NCBI GenBank assembly: GCA_937893415.1
Contig: CALBWZ010000146.1
Location: forward strand, 1-6,140
Reading direction: 5' to 3'
DNA: 6,140 nt
Source: an uncultured Comamonadaceae bacterium
GTDB taxonomy: Bacteria; Pseudomonadota; Gammaproteobacteria; Burkholderiales; Burkholderiaceae_C
The position numbers were made by a program, and so were the translations under genes. Shown here one piece after another: positions 6,122 through 6,140 of this stretch. Position 1 is the stretch's first letter; every line of letters starts with the position of its first letter. Below the pieces are notes generated by a model. That model ran no database searches, was not told the DNA's origin, and saw only the letters and a program-made list of their open reading frames with translations.

Positions 6122-6140
6122 GGTCTGGAGCGGTCTGAGT

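Noticed and set aside
1..6140. A new defence, mobile or biosynthetic system
   Set aside because: All main genes belong to known families in alternating orientation. Only umuD and umuC form an operon, and no mobile-element or array signs are seen.

Overview
The window is about 6.1 kb of GC-rich, densely coded DNA. It looks like the chromosome of a betaproteobacterium, most likely Burkholderiales/Comamonadaceae. That placement is an inference from codon usage, protein style and gene content; no rRNA or tRNA is present to confirm it. I see no insertion sequence, tRNA, rRNA, CRISPR array or attachment site, and nothing that amounts to a new multi-gene system. Most of the window is ordinary core-type content, with two unusual small-scale arrangements.

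Layout, left to right. The 3' part of a LysR-type regulator enters from the left edge (+, 1-537). After a short AT-rich gap comes a YdjM-like membrane-bound metal-dependent hydrolase (+, 622-1635). A 165-base interval follows. It holds a small palindrome and a 17-codon leader ORF made of a decayed 12-base tandem repeat, and this ORF overlaps the start of an ExoD-family membrane protein (+, 1801-2430). The ExoD gene runs tail to tail into a 3-hydroxyisobutyrate-dehydrogenase-like NAD-binding dehydrogenase with a DUF1932-type C-terminus (-, 2404-3324), and their last 27 bases are shared. A 51-base divergent gap separates this dehydrogenase from an adenosine-kinase-type PfkB sugar/nucleoside kinase (+, 3376-4365). 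The kinase ends 26 bases from the end of umuC. The right third is an SOS mutagenesis operon on the minus strand: umuD (from the right edge to about 5684 or 5552), then umuC (5678-4392).

Only umuD and umuC are clearly functional partners: a self-cleaving accessory subunit plus a Y-family polymerase, together DNA polymerase V. The other genes appear to be independent housekeeping or accessory genes packed in alternating orientation.

Two places deserve a second look. The first is the umuD/umuC junction, where the umuD frame does not stop at umuC but runs 127 bases into it; one extra G in a GGG run would restore a normal stop. The second is the repeat-derived leader ORF coupled to exoD by an ATGA overlap.
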